A stretch of DNA of 6,436 nt from Terriglobia bacterium (GTDB lineage Bacteria; Acidobacteriota; Terriglobia; UBA7540): assembly GCA_030042795.1 (NCBI GenBank), contig JASHYZ010000184.1:1-6436 (forward strand), given 5' to 3'. Under the pieces are notes generated by a model that saw nothing but the letters and a program-made list of their open reading frames with translations, ran no database searches and was not told the origin of the DNA. A program made the position numbers and the translations under genes. Within the stretch, counting starts at the first letter, position 1. Each line of letters opens with the position of its first letter. Positions 4,651 to 6,436 of the stretch are shown piece by piece.

Positions 4651-6436
4651 ATGAGCAAGACCCTCAATGGTGTGGCTGCTTCGATGATTTTTGTGCTGCT
4701 GCTGTTCTCGCCTGCCGGGCCCAGCAAGTGGCGGACTTTCCAGCAGCCAAGACGGGTGGCAATTACATGCACAATTATTACCTGCCTCCGCCCTCAAGCA
4801 CTCCCTTTTGGCCAGCCTGGTCGCCCAGTGGAGAGGAAATCGCATTTTCCATGCAGGGGTCGATTTGGAAAATTCGCCTGGGAGATACGACCGCCTACGA
4901 GCTGACCTCCGCGGCAACCTACGATTCTTCACCCGCCTGGTCACGGGACGGAAAATGGATTGTCTACACCGCAGAGGAAGATTCGCGAAACATCAACTTG
5001 CGGATTCTCAACCCCTCGACGGGCGAAACGCGCGCGCTGACTAGCGGTGAAGGACTCAATCTGGACCCCGTCTGGTCTCCCGATGGCACACGAATTGCCT
5101 ATGTCTCGACCCTGGACGGCGGATGGTTCAACATCTTTGTGCTCCCAATTGCGGATGGCAGGGCTGGAGAGGCTATCCAGCTCACTACGGCGCGCGACTT
5201 CGGAAGGGACCGGCTGTACTTCGGCCGGATGGACCTGCAAATCGAGCCGACCTGGTCACCCGACGGCAAGGAAATCATTTTTCTCTCGAACCATGAAATA
5301 CCGCTGGGATCGGGCGCGCTGTGGCGAATGCTGGCGACGCGAGGAGGCATGGAAAAAGCGCGGATGATCCACAGGGAAGAAACCCTCTACCGCACCCGCC
5401 CAGACTGGTCTCCGGATGGAACCCGGATCATTTACAGTTCCCACTTGGGGAGTCAATTCAATAACCTGTTCGTATTGCCCTCGCCCGGCGGCGAACCCTA
5501 CCAGATGACGTTTGGCGACTGGGATCATTTTCATCCTCGCTGGTCTCCGGATGGCCAACGCATTGTCTATGTCTCGAATCAGCACGGCCTCACCGACCTA
5601 CGGATTCTGGACGCCGTTGGCGGCAAGGAAACGACGATCGATATCGCGGAGAAGCGGTACCGACGGCCGATGGGTTGGCTGGAGGTTCGCGTCAAAGACG
5701 CCGAAGCCGGCAACACCACCGCGGCCCGTATCGAGGCTGTAGCGAGCGACGGTAAGACGTACACTCCGGATGATGCCTACCATCGGGTGGGGCGCACCGA
5801 CGAACACCTGTTTCACACCCAAGGGACCTTCGTTCTCCAAGTCCCGGTGGGCCGGGTGAAGATCACCGCTGTCAAGGGTTTTGAATATTGGCCGGCGTCA
5901 AGCGTGGTCGAGATTCGCCCTAACGAAGTGACGGCCTTGGAGCTCTCGCTGGCTCGCATGGACCACTTGGCGAGCAAAGGCTGGTACAACGGCAGCACGC
6001 ACGTACACATGAATTACGGCGGCACACTACATAACACTCCCGAAAATCTCATGATGATGGCCGATGCCGAGGACATGCAGGTGATCGGGGAGCTGATTTG
6101 CAACAAAGACAACCGTATTTTTGACTACCAGTACTTTCGCGGAGGGCTTGACCCGCTCTCGAGCAAGGATCGTCTGTTGTATTTCAACGAGGAGTATCGT
6201 CCGCCCTGGTACGGCCATATCGGGCTGCTCAATCTGACTGAGCATCTGATCTCGCCCTTTACCACCGGCTATGAAGGGACGGCCATCGAGAGCCTTTATC
6301 CCAGCAATACGGACATCCTCCGGCTCGCCCATGCCCAAGGGGCCATCGGCGGGTACGTACATCCTTTTCACGCCGATCCTGCGCAATCGCAGTATGTCGG
6401 GGCGCGTGGCTTTCCGGTGGACGTAGCTTTGGGGAC
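4651..6436 (+). CDS. Secreted TolB-like PD40 beta-propeller fused to a CehA/McbA-type metallohydrolase domain; 3' end cut, one-base frameshift in the signal peptide
   Basis: About 595 residues are visible once one base is restored at 4717-4719; the frame is open at the right edge. ATG 4651 starts a Sec signal peptide (MSKTLNGVAASMIFVLLLFS); with the repair the cleavage site reads PAGA/QQVADF, a proper AxA site. Ribosome pairing is weak. Counted on the repaired protein, six PD40 repeats carry WS(P/R)(D/S)G at Trp57, 97, 142, 202, 253 and 298 (DNA 4818, 4938, 5073, 5253, 5406, 5541), forming a TolB-like propeller. Residues about 343-436 look like a beta-sandwich (LEVRVKDAEAG, FVLQVPVGRVKITA). 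From about 447 a PHP-like metallohydrolase domain begins: WYNGSTHVHMN with His451 and His453, later GGYVHPFH with His571 and His574. CehA/McbA was named for carbamate hydrolases, but most members are uncharacterised. Location: periplasm or outside. Without repair, translation could begin only at weak internal starts (for example ATG 4767), losing export. Confidence 0.88.

Noticed and set aside
1..6436. CRISPR array, tRNA, rRNA or intact insertion sequence
   Set aside because: No regularly spaced direct repeats, no cloverleaf or rRNA-like conserved stretches and no transposase frame were seen.

Overview
The window is bacterial DNA of moderately high GC content. Its gene content is an exported twin-arginine (Tat) TIM-barrel sugar isomerase, a secreted 3-keto-disaccharide hydrolase (DUF1080 type), and a TolB-like/CehA-McbA metallohydrolase. 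This mix is typical of soil bacteria with large genomes, most of all Acidobacteriota (Bryobacterales/Solibacter-like), and less likely Planctomycetota or Verrucomicrobiota. The placement is an inference from gene families; no rRNA or other marker gene is present.

Layout. The left half reads on the minus strand. It contains a VOC (glyoxalase-fold) protein cut by the left edge (1-335), a Tat-exported sugar phosphate isomerase/epimerase-like TIM barrel broken by a one-base frameshift (497-1422), a 450-base stretch with no recognisable gene, and a secreted 3-keto-disaccharide hydrolase (1872-2852). Just upstream of the hydrolase, and overlapping its start by ATGA, is an unidentified reading frame that encodes a transmembrane tail. 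The divergent spacer carries a strong interrupted inverted repeat (3124-3180). The right half reads on the plus strand. A HAD phosphatase (3225-3842) is followed by a patch of gene debris (3964-4504): the N-terminal piece of a metallo-beta-lactamase, the C-terminal piece of a tyrosine recombinase on the opposite strand, and the C-terminal tail of an enolase-superfamily enzyme, joined end to end. The window closes with a long secreted protein (4651 to the right edge). It has a Sec signal peptide, six PD40/WSPDG beta-propeller repeats, a beta-sandwich segment and the start of a CehA/McbA-type PHP metallohydrolase domain.

How the genes fit together. The secreted DUF1080 hydrolase and the exported TIM-barrel enzyme lie on the same strand. 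Both belong to families that work on 3-keto-sugars in the oxidative route of glycoside breakdown, so a periplasmic 3-keto-glycoside module is plausible. The expected dehydrogenase (Gfo/Idh/MocA or GMC type) is not in view. The HAD, VOC and CehA-like genes show no clear link to this module.

Two otherwise well-conserved genes each lack exactly one base at a GGG run, and a third possible case lies at 2950-2965. This pattern suggests consensus (homopolymer) error in the assembly as much as real gene decay. No CRISPR array, tRNA, rRNA or intact mobile element was found. The most informative locus is the recombination scar at 3964-4504.
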